From Kangiella shandongensis (GTDB lineage Bacteria > Pseudomonadota > Gammaproteobacteria > Enterobacterales > Kangiellaceae), in the NCBI RefSeq assembly GCF_020005365.1, contig NZ_JACNML010000003.1, positions 62,001 through 126,000 of the forward strand: DNA of 64,000 bases, in the 5' to 3' direction. Shown in pieces: positions 1 through 10,452 of the stretch. The notes under the pieces were generated by a model. The model was not told the origin of the DNA. It saw only the letters and a list, made by a program, of their open reading frames with translations, and searched no databases. Made by a program: the position numbers and the translations under genes. The first letter of the stretch is position 1, and each line of letters opens with the position of its first letter.

Positions 1-286
1 AGCTAGACACGCCCACGACAGGCAACCCAGCGCCAAAGGCCAGCCCTTGAACAATACTGATACAAATTCTAAGCCCCGTAAAGGCACCAGGACCCTGTCC
101 ATAGGCTATGGCATCAAGCTCCTTCAATTTGATTCCAGCTTCTTGCAGAACCTCATCAACCATCGGCAATACCAGCTCGCCATGCATTCTAGGAGCAACC
201 TCTGCTTGCTTATAGAGATTACCGTTGAATGTCAGTGCTACTGAGCAAGCCTCTGTAGCAGTATCTATAATCAATAAATTAGCCAT
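1..286 (-). CDS. tsaB: TsaB, tRNA threonylcarbamoyladenosine biosynthesis protein (3' part outside window)
   Basis: Partial gene: the ATG is at 286 and the reading frame stays open to base 1, giving about 95 N-terminal residues. The translation begins [18 protein letters not shown] and contains the TsaB/YeaZ hallmark [10 protein letters not shown]. TsaB is an inactive ASKHA-fold paralogue of TsaD. It forms the TsaBDE complex that transfers threonylcarbamoyl to A37 of ANN-decoding tRNAs in the cytoplasm. Its start overlaps the end of the upstream helicase gene by 8 bp (ATGGCTAA), so the two are translationally coupled. The yoaA-tsaB order is the one known in E. coli. The family call is firm; only the C-terminus is unseen. 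Confidence 0.93.
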   Translation of the reverse strand, partial: MANLLIIDTATEACSVALTFNGNLYKQAEVAPRMHGELVLPMVDEVLQEAGIKLKELDAIAYGQGPGAFTGLRICISIVQGLAFGAGLPVVGVSS

Positions 287-2270
287 TGTCAGCGTCTTTG
301 TTATCACTGTCTAAACTTAAACTCTGTAAAAATTCTAACACAACCGCCTTATCACGAGTTCTCTTCATTGGCGGCAAGCTCTTCAGAAACTTCTGTCCGT
401 AACGATTCGCGATTAAACGAGGATCACAGAGCACCAATACGCCTTTATCAGAATAATCCCGGATCAGGCGCCCCGCTCCCTGTTTCAATGCAATAATGGC
501 CTGTGGAATTTGAATATCGAAAAAAGGGTTTTTGCCTGCCTTTCTCGCCGCTTGTATTTTGGCTTCTATTAAAGGCTCATCAGGTGCTGAAAACGGTAGT
601 TTATCAATAATGACCAGGCTGAGAGCTTCGCCTTTAACGTCCACCCCCTCCCAGAAACTGGAAGTTGCCAACAACACAGCATCGCCGGCTTCACGAAAGC
701 GTTCAATCAGTTCATTTTTTGGTAAATCACCTTGTGCAAACAGCTCCTTGCCTGATAGTTGCTCCTGCCACAGTTCCTTAACCTTATTAAGGGCAGCATA
801 ACTGGTAAAAAGAACGAAAGTGCCACCAGGATTACTTTCTACCAACGGCAAGATTTCTTTTTGCCAAGTACTGATATAAGCCCTATCTCTTGGATCCGGT
901 AAACTTCGTGGGATATGCAAAATAGCCTGATGTTCATAATCAAAAGGACTCGGCAGGATCAGCTCTTTGGCCTGCTCTAGTCCCAGCTCCTGCTTGAACA
1001 GGCTAAAATCATCAGCCTGCGTCATGGTCGCTGAGGTAAAGATCCAGCTGGTTGCTGCATGTTCTTTACGACTCCGTGCAAAAGACTCGGAAACGTTCAG
1101 TGGTGTTTCTAAAATAGCGAAGCCATTACGATAGGTTTCAACCCAACGCACAGCCTCATAACTTTTGGTTTGCTCAGAATTATCAAAACTACTGTTAAAC
1201 AAAGACAGGCTTTGCAACGATTCTTCGCATCGACGATGACAACTATCCAAACCTTTAGAACGCGATGCATGCCGCTCCAGCCGCTCGCAAAGCGCCAACA
1301 ATTCCTTTTCTAACTCTTTAAGCTTTTGTTGTAGCTCCGGGGAAGCAATCAGCTGCCAATTAACTTTCTGCCCGGCCTCACCTAACGACAGACGAACTTC
1401 GTTAACAGCACCTTCGACTCGCCGCACTGACACACTCAGCTGTCGATCATCTTTTGCCGTTGTCAGCGCCTCCAGCTCAGTATCCCGACAAACTTCCATC
1501 AGCTGTCTGCTGGTCAGTCGCTGACCGTAAAAACTGTGTGCGATATCCGTTAACTGGTGAGCCTCATCCACCACCACCATATCGGCATCCGGTAATAACT
1601 CACCAAAGCCATCGTCTTTCAACACCATATCAGCAAGAAGTAAATGGTGGTTAACCACGACCACATCGGCTGAAGTCGCTTTTTGTCGTGCTTTGGCGAC
1701 ATAACAGTCGGCATAGTCAGGACATTCTACACCAAGGCAATTGTCATTGGTTGAGGTAACGTAAGGCCATAAGGCATCACCATCAGCCAAATCTGAACAT
1801 TGAGTTAGATCGCCACTTTGGGTCTGTCTGGACCAGCTTTTAACTTTAACCAGAGTATCAGCCATACTACGGCTCTGAAACTGCCCCGAGTCAAGACTTT
1901 GCTCCATTCTATAAAGGCATAAATAATTATTCCGCCCTTTCAACAAGGCAATTTTTGGTGAAACCCCTAATGCTTTGCGCATATTGGGTAAGTCTCGATA
2001 ATACAGTTGATCCTGCAGGTTTTTTGTACCAGTGGAAAGGATGACTTTCTTATCTTGCTGATGCCAGGCTTTAAGTGCAGGAACTAAATATCCGAAAGTT
2101 TTACCGGTACCGGTACCGGCTTCAATACAGATTGATTCTTCCGATTCAATAACGTCTTCAATGGCTTCAGCCATCGTCAACTGTTCTTCACGCTGTTTAA
2201 AGCCAGTAAAGACTTTTGACAAGGCTCCATCAGAAGAGAAAAGGGATTTAAGAGAAAGGGAGTCTGCCAT
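279..2270 (-). CDS. yoaA: YoaA/DinG-family ATP-dependent DNA helicase
   Basis: 663-aa superfamily 2, XPD-like helicase. Walker A is EAGTGTGKT at residues 50-58, the DEAH box is VVDEAHQL, and motif VI is QGAGRLIRD near residue 605. A cysteine cluster between the first two motifs (including [12 protein letters not shown]) fits the 4Fe-4S domain of XPD/DinG/YoaA. The length fits YoaA (E. coli about 636 aa). YoaA works with the Pol III chi subunit in repair of stalled replication forks. I prefer YoaA over DinG because it is directly followed by tsaB, as in E. coli. It lies 38 bp downstream of hemH on the same strand. Confidence 0.9.
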   Translation of the reverse strand: MADSLSLKSLFSSDGALSKVFTGFKQREEQLTMAEAIEDVIESEESICIEAGTGTGKTFGYLVPALKAWHQQDKKVILSTGTKNLQDQLYYRDLPNMRKALGVSPKIALLKGRNNYLCLYRMEQSLDSGQFQSRSMADTLVKVKSWSRQTQSGDLTQCSDLADGDALWPYVTSTNDNCLGVECPDYADCYVAKARQKATSADVVVVNHHLLLADMVLKDDGFGELLPDADMVVVDEAHQLTDIAHSFYGQRLTSRQLMEVCRDTELEALTTAKDDRQLSVSVRRVEGAVNEVRLSLGEAGQKVNWQLIASPELQQKLKELEKELLALCERLERHASRSKGLDSCHRRCEESLQSLSLFNSSFDNSEQTKSYEAVRWVETYRNGFAILETPLNVSESFARSRKEHAATSWIFTSATMTQADDFSLFKQELGLEQAKELILPSPFDYEHQAILHIPRSLPDPRDRAYISTWQKEILPLVESNPGGTFVLFTSYAALNKVKELWQEQLSGKELFAQGDLPKNELIERFREAGDAVLLATSSFWEGVDVKGEALSLVIIDKLPFSAPDEPLIEAKIQAARKAGKNPFFDIQIPQAIIALKQGAGRLIRDYSDKGVLVLCDPRLIANRYGQKFLKSLPPMKRTRDKAVVLEFLQSLSLDSDNKDADNG

Positions 2271-2308
2271 GCATTAATCCGTTCGCTCGGCTAAGAGACG
2301 CATGGAGC

Positions 2309-3301
2309 TTAATTTAACAGACGCTGCTCGACCAATTGCAGCATCAACTCGATATGAGCTCGGTCATCGTTAAGGGCTGGGATGTACTGATACTCAGAGC
2401 CACCATTTTCAATAAAAATATCTCGATTCTCAACGGCTAACTCTTCTAGCGTTTCCAGGCAGTCCGCACTAAACGCCGGGCTAATCACTTGAACCGACTC
2501 CACGCCATCTTTTGCCCACTCAATTAATAACTCATCAGTATACGGCTTGATCCACTCTTCCTTACCAAAACGGGATTGGAAAGAAATCGCATAGTCATCT
2601 TCGGTCAGTCCTAACTCTTTCACAACCAGTTCGGTCGTTTTACGGCACTGAGCTTCGTAAGGATCACCTTTAACACTGAAACGCTGTGGCACCCCATGAT
2701 AAGAAAATAAAAGCTTCTGACTATCGCCATGACGCTCTCTAAATTGACGAACGGACCTCGCTAATGAGTGGATATAGTGCGGATGGTCATGGTAGTCACC
2801 GACATAGCTAATTTCAGGTACGAAATATTTATTTTTATAATGCTTCGCCACCCGATCAAAAATAGATGCTGTCGTCGCTGATGAGTACTGCGGGTATAGC
2901 GGCAAGACAATGATACGCTCGCAACCCTGATTTTTCAGTGCCTGCAAACCATCGTCGATCGAAGGATTACCATAAGCCATCGCTATTTCAACGGGCACAT
3001 GTTTTCCGTAGCGCTGATCGACAAAACGTTCATTGATCTCGCTTTGTAATTTCTGACGCTGTTTTTGCGCGATAACCAACAGTGGCGAGCCATCTTTATA
3101 CCAAATCTTTTGATATAACTTGGCGACTTTTTGTGGGCGGATTCTTAATATAATGCCATGAAGGATCAGACACCAAACCCAGCGAGAAATAGAAACAACG
3201 CGCTTGTCATGCAGAAACTGAGATAAATACCGACGAACCGCCTTAGGCGTTGGTTCGTCCGGAGTTCCTAAATTACATAATAAAACACCCTGTTTTTTCA
3301 A
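2309..3301 (-). CDS. hemH: Ferrochelatase HemH
   Basis: 330-aa ferrochelatase that inserts Fe2+ into protoporphyrin IX, the last step of protoheme synthesis, at the inner face of the cytoplasmic membrane. The N-terminus GVLLCNLGTPDEPTP is typical. The metal-binding histidine is in LLFSYHGVPQRF, and the second conserved acidic region is AFSADCLETLEELAVENRD. The length matches the bacterial family (about 320 aa). It sits just downstream of adk on the same strand, the adk-hemH order seen in enterobacteria. Whether it has the C-terminal 2Fe-2S centre cannot be judged here; I see no cysteine cluster at the C-terminus. Confidence 0.95.
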   Translation of the reverse strand: MKKQGVLLCNLGTPDEPTPKAVRRYLSQFLHDKRVVSISRWVWCLILHGIILRIRPQKVAKLYQKIWYKDGSPLLVIAQKQRQKLQSEINERFVDQRYGKHVPVEIAMAYGNPSIDDGLQALKNQGCERIIVLPLYPQYSSATTASIFDRVAKHYKNKYFVPEISYVGDYHDHPHYIHSLARSVRQFRERHGDSQKLLFSYHGVPQRFSVKGDPYEAQCRKTTELVVKELGLTEDDYAISFQSRFGKEEWIKPYTDELLIEWAKDGVESVQVISPAFSADCLETLEELAVENRDIFIENGGSEYQYIPALNDDRAHIELMLQLVEQRLLN

Positions 3302-3331
3302 TCTACTTCTCGCCTACTGGTACTGGTTTAA

Positions 3332-3997
<666 letters not shown>

Positions 3998-4271
3998 CTA
4001 GCCTTATTTGTAAAGATTGACTGTGTAGGCGCTAAAGATACTTGGAATAGCCCCGTATCTCAAGTAAAAAATGGCTAAAATAACGGTGCTTAGCCATTAT
4101 TAAAAGGCTTAGATAACCGTTACTTCGTTCGTCCGTAGCCTGTACGGTCATTTCCCCAGACATTAACTTTTAATCTAATGCACTACATTTAAATCTGCTA
4201 ATGCCACTTTGTTAGGAAAGTGAAATTAGACTTAAAGCTGTCACCTGTAATCTCTCTGACAGTAAAGAGCG

Positions 4272-4634
4272 CTATTTAGTGTCCTTTATTAACAATGGTT
4301 TTAGAAGCACAGCAATCAACACACCAGACAAAACACCGAGTGAATTCGCTATAAGGTCTTCCCATTCAAAACCACGGTTTGGAATAAATTGCTGTATAAA
4401 CTCGATACCGAGTGAAAAGACAATACAGCCAATAATGATTTGCCAGCTGGGGTGTTTAACCGAGCCCATGCGCGCAAGAAATGCCAAGCCAGCATACCCG
4501 ATAAAGTGTAACGCCTTATCCCAGGGTAAATTACTCGGTAGCTGCTTGCCCGGCATCAAAGACACAGTAAAAATAGCCAGGCAGCAGACGATGAATAAGA
4601 GTTTAAAAAGCTTACTGTTCAAAATTTTCTGCAT
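4272..4634 (-). CDS. VanZ-like family membrane protein
   Basis: Small integral membrane protein of about 120 aa with the VanZ-like pattern: an N-terminal hydrophobic helix, the segment MPGKQLPSNLPWDKALHFIGYAG, two further helices, and IEFIQQFIPNRGFEWEDLIANSLG near the end, followed by a last helix. The D-K-x-x-H-F and E-W-x-D-x-x-A-N positions are typical of the family. Its biochemical role in proteobacteria is unknown; the name comes from teicoplanin resistance in enterococci and should not be taken as function. The start is uncertain: I chose the ATG at 4634. A TTG at 4688 would add 18 residues but neither has a good ribosome binding site. Confidence 0.75.
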   Translation of the reverse strand: MQKILNSKLFKLLFIVCCLAIFTVSLMPGKQLPSNLPWDKALHFIGYAGLAFLARMGSVKHPSWQIIIGCIVFSLGIEFIQQFIPNRGFEWEDLIANSLGVLSGVLIAVLLKPLLIKDTK

Positions 4635-4772
4635 GAAAAAACCGCAGCTGGCGGCAAATTTAAAGATAATTAAGCTGGATTTTAACAACCAATCTTAAAG
4701 GTGGCTATGAATATATTTCAGAAGCGTGTGATACTCCACTTAACAACACATACCCAGCGAGAAGCTCTATTG

Positions 4773-4991
4773 CTACTCTCGATTACAACATCCTGTCTGT
4801 TGCTGAATCGGTGGACAAGCAACCGAACCGTAAGAGCAAAAAACGCAACAATCTCCAGACTTGGGCTTGAGTAAAGCCTTACAGGACACACACTCATAAA
4901 AATACTGGCAAGCGTCAGCTGGCATAACCTCGGCTTTTTGATGACCACATTGTGGACACGTTATTGTGGACCGGTAAGTTAACTCTGCCAC
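4773..4991 (-). CDS. GDCCVxC domain-containing small cysteine-rich protein
   Basis: 72-aa protein with ten cysteines. CPQCGH near the N-terminus, CVSC in the middle and the family signature GDCCVFCSYG at about residues 46-55 are followed by CPP and a C-terminal GCC. This matches the small family named for the GDCCVxC motif, some members of which are selenoproteins; here the codons are ordinary Cys. It is probably a cytoplasmic metal- or thiol-handling protein, because homologues often sit near metal-resistance genes, but the function is unproven. The start is GTG at 4991 behind a strong AAGGAGGT. No metal transporter is adjacent in this window. Confidence 0.8.
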   Translation of the reverse strand: MAELTYRSTITCPQCGHQKAEVMPADACQYFYECVSCKALLKPKSGDCCVFCSYGSVACPPIQQQTGCCNRE

Positions 4992-5218
4992 TTTACCTCC
5001 TTTTGAACATTAAGGTTAATCAAAACAGTCCTCACCCTGGTAGTGCAGCTTTTGTACACAATAAACTAGCACAATAGTACCCAGCTTTTACTTTTTCAAT
5101 AAAACCACTGATAAATGACAGTCAGTTATAAAGATAGCACAACCCATAGCAAAACTGCTAAGCTGGTCATAAGCTTATGCTTGCAATGCCTGTTATAGTA
5201 TCGATATAAGGAGCGCTT

Positions 5219-5437
5219 ATGTATTTGAAGGAGAGCACCAATGGGCATCTGGTAGAGGTTCTGGAGTTAAGCGATTTATTTGATCCTTTCCAAACTACCA
5301 TCAAGGGCCGCCTTCATTATGGTGAAGAAATTCAAGAACCAGAAACTTTTGCTAAGTCTGATCTGGTATTTCTATCCAATGAGTCTTTGCCACGTTGTTG
5401 GCTGGATCCGCATTACCGAGATGCAGACAAAGGTTAA
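5219..5437 (+). CDS. Conserved small protein of unknown function
   Basis: 72-aa soluble protein starting with ATG at 5219 behind TAAGGAG. I recognise the sequence pattern (LVEVLELSDLFDP, LHYGEEIQEPETFAKSDLVFLSNESLPRCWLDPHYR) as that of a widely conserved small proteobacterial protein that is sometimes labelled acetyltransferase. It is far too short for a GNAT fold, so that label looks wrong. It contains one cysteine and no membrane segment. It is divergent from the GDCCVxC gene and convergent with the next gene. The real reading frame is supported by the ribosome binding site and the recognisable conservation; the role is unknown. Confidence 0.72.
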   Translation: MYLKESTNGHLVEVLELSDLFDPFQTTIKGRLHYGEEIQEPETFAKSDLVFLSNESLPRCWLDPHYRDADKG

Positions 5438-5458
5438 ACTGAACCTTGCCCTACGATT

Positions 5459-5488
5459 ATAAAAGGTCCAGTAAAATTACTGGACCTT
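5459..5488 (-). terminator. Intrinsic terminator of the 5511-5975 gene
   Basis: A 10-12 bp perfect stem with arms 5463-5474 and 5477-5488 is followed, reading the minus strand, by a T-rich run (TTTTATAAT). On the plus strand no T tract follows, so I assign it mainly to the minus-strand gene. Confidence 0.7.
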
Positions 5489-5510
5489 ACGCAGGACATT
5501 TCAGCTGTAC

Positions 5511-5975
5511 TCAGTCTACTCGGTCATTCAGGTCACTGAAGACTCCATCAGGATTGTGATACCAGATCCATGCATGTAGTGCCCACATGTTTATGTCTTG
5601 GTTGATGTGCCAGTGGTCTTCATCACCGGTAAACCCCTCTGGCGCAGAGGCCGATAATGCAGCAGGAATCAAATACTCGAGAGCAACCAGCCTCAACTTC
5701 CCACCTGCTTCTGAGTTGGCATAAACCAGCACTTCTGGCTTATCAACTTCAAATGCATCATCAACATAGGAGAAGTTAAGATAGTGATGCCCCATACCCG
5801 GAACATACACACCAATATCCACGTACCCATCGATAAGTGCGTTATCTAGATTATGATATAGAGCAGTTGCTTGGCGAGCTTGACTCAACTCGACTTCTAG
5901 CTTCCCTGCCTCGGCTTGTCCTGCGGCAAGGAAAAAAGCAAAGATAGACAAAACGACTTTAAATAAATGACTCAT
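5511..5975 (-). CDS. Secreted conserved protein of unknown function
   Basis: 154 aa counted from the ATG at 5975, chosen because AAGGAG lies about 9 nt upstream; an upstream in-frame ATG has no such site. A signal peptide is clear (hydrophobic core LFKVVLSIFAFFLAAGQ, then AEA and GK), so the mature protein should be periplasmic or extracellular. The conserved-looking pattern VPGMGHHYLN ... KPEVLVYAN ... LVALEYLIP ... DHWHINQDINMWALHAWIWYHNPDGVF recurs in an uncharacterised bacterial family that I recognise only by pattern. The several histidines could bind metal, but that is speculation. Confidence 0.72.
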   Translation of the reverse strand: MSHLFKVVLSIFAFFLAAGQAEAGKLEVELSQARQATALYHNLDNALIDGYVDIGVYVPGMGHHYLNFSYVDDAFEVDKPEVLVYANSEAGGKLRLVALEYLIPAALSASAPEGFTGDEDHWHINQDINMWALHAWIWYHNPDGVFSDLNDRVD

Positions 5976-6346
5976 AATTAAATACTCCTTCATCCAGTTT
6001 TAACTCCTGAACGTCATTGTCAAAGCTCAATAGCCTGCTAACTCACGTCCCATGACAAAATAGGTTTTGGATAACGGACACCCTAAAAAACTTGAATAAC
6101 AAGAACAATAAACACAAATCACACCCTCAATATTTTACAGTTATAACGAGGTTTTTTTGGGCTGTTTTGTAAAGTAAATAGACAGGTGTTAAGAAGTTCG
6201 ACGGAGGTTGCCGGTCGTAACCTAAACCTGAAGAGACTATCAGGTGACAAACAGGTTCTTTATAGAGAGGCGAACACCCGCGGCCTTGGTGAAGATATTA
6301 CCCTCACTCTAGCCACGGGCCAGTATAGGACTGATACAATGACGGC
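5976..6346. other. Intergenic stretch, no gene seen
   Basis: About 370 bp between the htpG stop and the start of the secreted-protein gene. The half next to the secreted-protein gene is AT-rich and probably holds its promoter. I find no convincing ORF, tRNA or terminator hairpin with a T tract here. Confidence 0.5.
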
Positions 6347-8242
6347 TTAGTCAGCCAGTTTTAATAGTAGCTTGTTAAGCTTGGTTGCGAAACTGGCTGG
6401 ATCGTCCAGCTGCCCTTGCTCCGCAAGCAGCGCCTGATCAAATAGCACGTCAACCCACTCATTAAACTGCTCATCATTCTGCTCTTTCTCAACCAGATTA
6501 ATCAAAGCATGCTCAGGGTTTATTTCAAAAACAGGCTTCACATCAGGCACCTGCTGACCGGCAGCTTGAAGCATTTTCACCATTTGTAGCGGCATATCGC
6601 CCTCACCTGCAACGATACAGGCTGGCGTATCCGTCAAACGCATAGTGACTTTCACCTCTGCAACTTTATCGCCAAGAACGGTTTTAACGCGCTCAATGAA
6701 GTCCTTATGTTCTTCACTGGCTTTTGCCTGGGCCTGCTTATCTTTCTCGTCTTCGAGACTACCAAGATCCAGATTGCCCTGAGTCACCGATACAAATTTC
6801 TTATCACTGTATTCGGTAAGGTGAGAAATAGTCCACTCATCAATACGATCCGACATTAACAGGACTTCAATGCCTTTCTTGCGGAAGATTTCCAGGTGAG
6901 GACTATTTTTAGCCGCCAGGAAACTGTCTGCTGCAATGTAGTAGATTTTGTCCTGACCCGGTTTCATACGCTCGATGTAATCATCCAGCGATACCGTTTG
7001 TGCCTTATCGTCAGTGTGCGTTGAGCTGAAACGGAACAGCTTCGCAATTTTTTCCTTATTGGCAAAGTCTTCTCCAGTTCCCTCTTTCAGTACCTGACCA
7101 AACTCATCCCAGAACTGCTGATATTTCTCTTTATCTTTCTTCGCCAGCTGATCCAGCATCTTAAGAATTCGAGATACTGCCGCATTACGTAATGACTGAG
7201 TTACTTTAGAGTCCTGAAGAATTTCCCGCGACACGTTTAAAGGCAGGTCATTCGAATCAATTAAACCACGGACAAAACGCAAATAGACTGGCAAGAACTG
7301 CTCGGCATCGTCCATGATGAATACGCGTTGGACGTAAAGCTTCACTCCACGAACGCGATCACGGTTCCACAGGTCAAACGGTGCCTTTGATGGGATATAC
7401 AATAAGCTCGTATATTCCTGTGTGCCTTCAACCTGATTATGGCTCCAGGTCAAAGCATCCTGAAAATCATGGGATATATGCTTATAAAATTCCTGATACT
7501 CTTCATCAGAGATATCAGACTTCGGACGAGTCCATAAAGCCGTCGCCTTATTGACCGCCTCAAACTCTTCCGCGCTGTCTTCTTCATCCTCACCAGTTTT
7601 CATCTTATGCATTTCCACTGGTAGTGAAATATGGTCAGAATATTTGCCGATAATATTGCGTAGGCGGAACTCTTCTAAAAACTCTTCTTCACCCTCTTTC
7701 AAGTGAAGAGTAATATCGGTACCACGAGTATCTTTTTCCGTTGGTTCAATAGTAAACTCACCGTCACCAGCAGATTCCCAGATCACCGCTTCGTCAGTCC
7801 CCGCAGCACGCGTAATCACGGTGACTTTGTCCGCCACAATAAATGCCGAGTAGAAACCCACACCGAACTGGCCAATCAGCTTGGAGTCTTTTTTCTGATC
7901 ACCAGTAAGCTGCTTTAAAAAGTCTGCCGTACCTGATTTTGCGATAGTTCCGAGGTTGTTAATCACTTCCTGCTCGGTCATACCGATACCATTATCGGAA
8001 ATGGTAACGGTTTTAGCGTCTTTGTCCGTAGTAATACGGATCTTAAGCTCGCTGTCGCCGCCGTAAAGGCTACTGTCTTTTAAAGCTTTAAAACGTAGCT
8101 TATCCGCCGCGTCGGCTGCATTAGAAATAAGTTCACGCAGGAAGATTTCTTTATTGGAATACAACGAATGCACCATCAAATGCAAAAGTTGTTTCACTTC
8201 AGTTTGAAAAGAATGTGTTTTTTTAGTCGCTGTCTCTGCCAT
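6347..8242 (-). CDS. htpG: Chaperone HtpG (Hsp90)
   Basis: 631-aa bacterial Hsp90, an ATP-dependent cytosolic chaperone dimer. The GHKL ATPase motifs are in place: [15 protein letters not shown] (Mg-binding Asn), DNGIGM, and [11 protein letters not shown]. The middle-domain arginine region is [11 protein letters not shown]. The C-terminal dimerisation domain ends [10 protein letters not shown], and the length equals E. coli HtpG (624 aa). Upstream is a sigma-32-type promoter, annotated separately. It lies between recR and adk, as in enterobacteria, but here with extra genes inserted on both sides. Confidence 0.98.
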   Translation of the reverse strand: MAETATKKTHSFQTEVKQLLHLMVHSLYSNKEIFLRELISNAADAADKLRFKALKDSSLYGGDSELKIRITTDKDAKTVTISDNGIGMTEQEVINNLGTIAKSGTADFLKQLTGDQKKDSKLIGQFGVGFYSAFIVADKVTVITRAAGTDEAVIWESAGDGEFTIEPTEKDTRGTDITLHLKEGEEEFLEEFRLRNIIGKYSDHISLPVEMHKMKTGEDEEDSAEEFEAVNKATALWTRPKSDISDEEYQEFYKHISHDFQDALTWSHNQVEGTQEYTSLLYIPSKAPFDLWNRDRVRGVKLYVQRVFIMDDAEQFLPVYLRFVRGLIDSNDLPLNVSREILQDSKVTQSLRNAAVSRILKMLDQLAKKDKEKYQQFWDEFGQVLKEGTGEDFANKEKIAKLFRFSSTHTDDKAQTVSLDDYIERMKPGQDKIYYIAADSFLAAKNSPHLEIFRKKGIEVLLMSDRIDEWTISHLTEYSDKKFVSVTQGNLDLGSLEDEKDKQAQAKASEEHKDFIERVKTVLGDKVAEVKVTMRLTDTPACIVAGEGDMPLQMVKMLQAAGQQVPDVKPVFEINPEHALINLVEKEQNDEQFNEWVDVLFDQALLAEQGQLDDPASFATKLNKLLLKLAD

Positions 8243-8278
8243 AGTTCTTTTTCAATAAGTTAACTAACAGTACGGCAA

Positions 8279-8305
8279 AGATGGGGATTATTGAAATTTT
8301 TTCAA
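8279..8305 (-). promoter_or_regulatory. Sigma-32-type heat-shock promoter of htpG
   Basis: On the minus strand TTGAAA (8300-8305) is followed after 13 nt by CCCCATCT (8279-8286). This fits the sigma-32 -10 consensus CCCCATNT, and the spacing of 13 nt is within the known range. It lies about 37 bp upstream of the htpG ATG. Confidence 0.75.
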
Positions 8306-8320
8306 TAGTGATATACATCA

Positions 8321-8346
8321 AAAAAGCCAGCGATATGCTGGCTTTT
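8321..8346 (-). terminator. Intrinsic terminator after the S41 peptidase/lipoprotein pair
   Basis: Stem AGCCAGC/GCTGGCT (8325-8331 with 8337-8343) flanked by A and T runs. On the minus strand it is followed by TTTTTT. It separates the lipoprotein gene from the htpG promoter. Confidence 0.8.
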
Positions 8347-8357
8347 AATTCCTGAAG

Positions 8358-8735
8358 TTAATCCATTCTACGACACTGCACCTTATCCAGATAATAGCTG
8401 TCACCGACTTTATCATCGACTAAGAAACAATCGCCATTAGAGATAAATAACTCAAACTTCCTTGGCATCTCGGTAATTCGACCCTGAGCAGGATTGCCAT
8501 CGACCATCGTCGTCTTTCGCTGGATAAACAAGCGGTTATCCTTACTCAAGGTATCATCTGCCAGGCGCACATTGGCTCCTGGCATGACCTCATTAATGGT
8601 ATCGGCTATTTGTTGTTTAGCCGGCTCCGACAATTCGGTAACCACCGCGGGACTGGCGTTTGATCTATCCAAAGTTTTGCAAGACACTAACAACCCTCCT
8701 AGTACAACCGAAATTATAACAGCTTGAGCTCTCAT
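8358..8735 (-). CDS. Putative lipoprotein of unknown function
   Basis: 125 aa. The N-terminus MRAQAVIISVVLGGLLVSC is a lipoprotein signal peptide with lipobox LVSC (Cys19), followed by Lys rather than Asp, so outer-membrane sorting is expected. The mature part is short and mixed, with two further cysteines near the C-terminus (GDCF and VQCRRMD) that could form a disulfide. Its ATG overlaps the stop of the S41 peptidase gene by 4 bp (ATGA), so the two are co-translated and may work together. I do not recognise the family. Confidence 0.7.
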   Translation of the reverse strand: MRAQAVIISVVLGGLLVSCKTLDRSNASPAVVTELSEPAKQQIADTINEVMPGANVRLADDTLSKDNRLFIQRKTTMVDGNPAQGRITEMPRKFELFISNGDCFLVDDKVGDSYYLDKVQCRRMD

Positions 8736-10345
8736 TGCTTCAGCTCCTCTGGGGTTTCTAGATTACGGTTTTGCTCCAAGAAGAGCTGTTGCTGCACCCG
8801 CTGGGACTTAAGTAGCGAACCATCTTGCATATAACTTTTTGCAGCATGACGCTTGGTCGTCTTACTCGCCGTAGCAGGACAAGAGCCACTACTCTGATAT
8901 TCTAATGCAGCAGCCAGCATGGCTTCGTTTGGATCACCCAGCAGATGATCAAAATCATCTGCAACGACACAGCCCTGAACCAAGTCCTGTCCATTATCCG
9001 TCGATGAAGGGACAAAACCATCAGCATACTGACCGAAGCCTTTATCGTTCTCACCACGGAACTGGATTGTGAAATAGGTCGTGCCACAATTATCCGTTGG
9101 GAAGAAGCCGTAAGGCTTACCACAAGTGGTATCGCCGATTAAAATCACCTGTACGTCAATACCACGCAAGCCATTGATAAACGCCTCACTGGCCGAACAG
9201 GTACCGCCGGTTGATAGCACAAAGACTCGATTCAAATTGACACTCGGTAATGTATCACCCGGAGCAGTCGCCTCATCGGAAGTCGTTGAATAAAAAGGTG
9301 TCGGCTCTAACGCTTCACCAGTTACAGGGTTAATATCGGGGTGCTTATCATTGAATACAGTTTCTTCAAAGATACGACCACTGGTTTGAGCATCACCAGC
9401 AACCATATAAGCTAACTGGCTGGAAATAAATAAGAAACCGCCACCGTTATAGCGTAAATCGACCACGACGTCGTCAACACCCTGGTTGGAGAAGTCAACA
9501 AAAGCATCAATCACTTCCTGCTCGGCAATTCGGGTTCCGAAGGTGTTAAACTGCATGTAACCAACTTTACCTGATGCCGTATCGAAAACCTTTTCATTCT
9601 GTACCGGATCAGAAGTCACCGTTGTCGACGTCATTGTGATGGTACGCGTGTCGGTTGCGCCTAAATCGCGGATCACAAATTCGTGAGTCTCACCATCTTC
9701 AGCGGGAAACAGACCAGCATTAAGCCTATCGGTATCACTACCATTAACAACATCAACACCGTCAATCTCCAGGATTTCTGCACCTCGGGTTAAAGCGGCA
9801 TCAGTAGCCGGAGAGTTAGGCTCAGTGTAAGCAACAACCACTTCCCGCGGTGGTGCAGCACTAATCAAAAAGAATTCAGCTCCGTAGCCGAATGACGCAC
9901 CAGAAGAAACGCGTTGCTCATATTCATTGGTATCCTGGAAAAAATGGAAGTTATCTTTATTGGCACCCGAACTGGTAGTGTTAAACGTTTTTAATACGTC
10001 AAAGTACTCTGTTGGTAAGCCAAAATTAGCTGGGTTTTGATCCTGAATCTCGTCATACCATAGATAGGTATTGTTACTCCAGGAACGAAGCCAATGCTTT
10101 TCATGGAGATAACCGCCCTCTTGATCTGGCCATGGGTCTCCGTCTATATCCGTGCCCGAGCGAGGGTTTTCACACAGATCTTTGAACTTATCTTCATCTT
10201 CAAAAACCCCTTGTGTCCAGGTTGGAGCCTCACTGATAGGAGTGGGCTCTGGCGAATCACTATCGCTCCCTCCACCGCATGCGGCAAGCAATAAACTCAA
10301 AGAAGCAATAGTCGTTGTTTTAATATTAAAAGAAGTCAATTTCAT
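8732..10345 (-). CDS. S41-family (C-terminal processing type) peptidase, lipoprotein
   Basis: 537 aa. A lipoprotein signal ending LLLAACGGGSDSDS anchors it at the cell envelope. A PDZ-like region (about residues 150-220; YTEPNSPATDAALTRGAEILEIDGVDV) precedes the S41 core with VGYMQFNTF, VVDLRYNGGG, STGGTCSASEAF (nucleophile Ser in CSASE) and IGDTTCGKPYGF (general-base Lys). This is the Ser/Lys dyad of the tail-specific protease family. Several cysteines near the active site may be disulfide-bonded. The substrate is unknown. It is the first gene of a two-gene operon with a small lipoprotein. Confidence 0.87.
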   Translation of the reverse strand: MKLTSFNIKTTTIASLSLLLAACGGGSDSDSPEPTPISEAPTWTQGVFEDEDKFKDLCENPRSGTDIDGDPWPDQEGGYLHEKHWLRSWSNNTYLWYDEIQDQNPANFGLPTEYFDVLKTFNTTSSGANKDNFHFFQDTNEYEQRVSSGASFGYGAEFFLISAAPPREVVVAYTEPNSPATDAALTRGAEILEIDGVDVVNGSDTDRLNAGLFPAEDGETHEFVIRDLGATDTRTITMTSTTVTSDPVQNEKVFDTASGKVGYMQFNTFGTRIAEQEVIDAFVDFSNQGVDDVVVDLRYNGGGFLFISSQLAYMVAGDAQTSGRIFEETVFNDKHPDINPVTGEALEPTPFYSTTSDEATAPGDTLPSVNLNRVFVLSTGGTCSASEAFINGLRGIDVQVILIGDTTCGKPYGFFPTDNCGTTYFTIQFRGENDKGFGQYADGFVPSSTDNGQDLVQGCVVADDFDHLLGDPNEAMLAAALEYQSSGSCPATASKTTKRHAAKSYMQDGSLLKSQRVQQQLFLEQNRNLETPEELKQ

Positions 10346-10452
10346 AGCAATTCCTGCGCAAACAAATATCCTATCAATATACCATTTATTCCTAACGCCT
10401 GTAAAAAGTATCCATTTGTATCAATATCAAGGTGTTAGACAACAAAAAAGGT

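Noticed and set aside
4279-4698. 139-residue frame opposite the VanZ-like gene
   Set aside because: The minus-strand product has coherent membrane helices and family motifs; the plus-strand one does not.
4718-4948. 76-residue frame overlapping the GDCCVxC gene on the same strand
   Set aside because: It is the +1 shadow of the cysteine-rich protein, which has the strong ribosome binding site.
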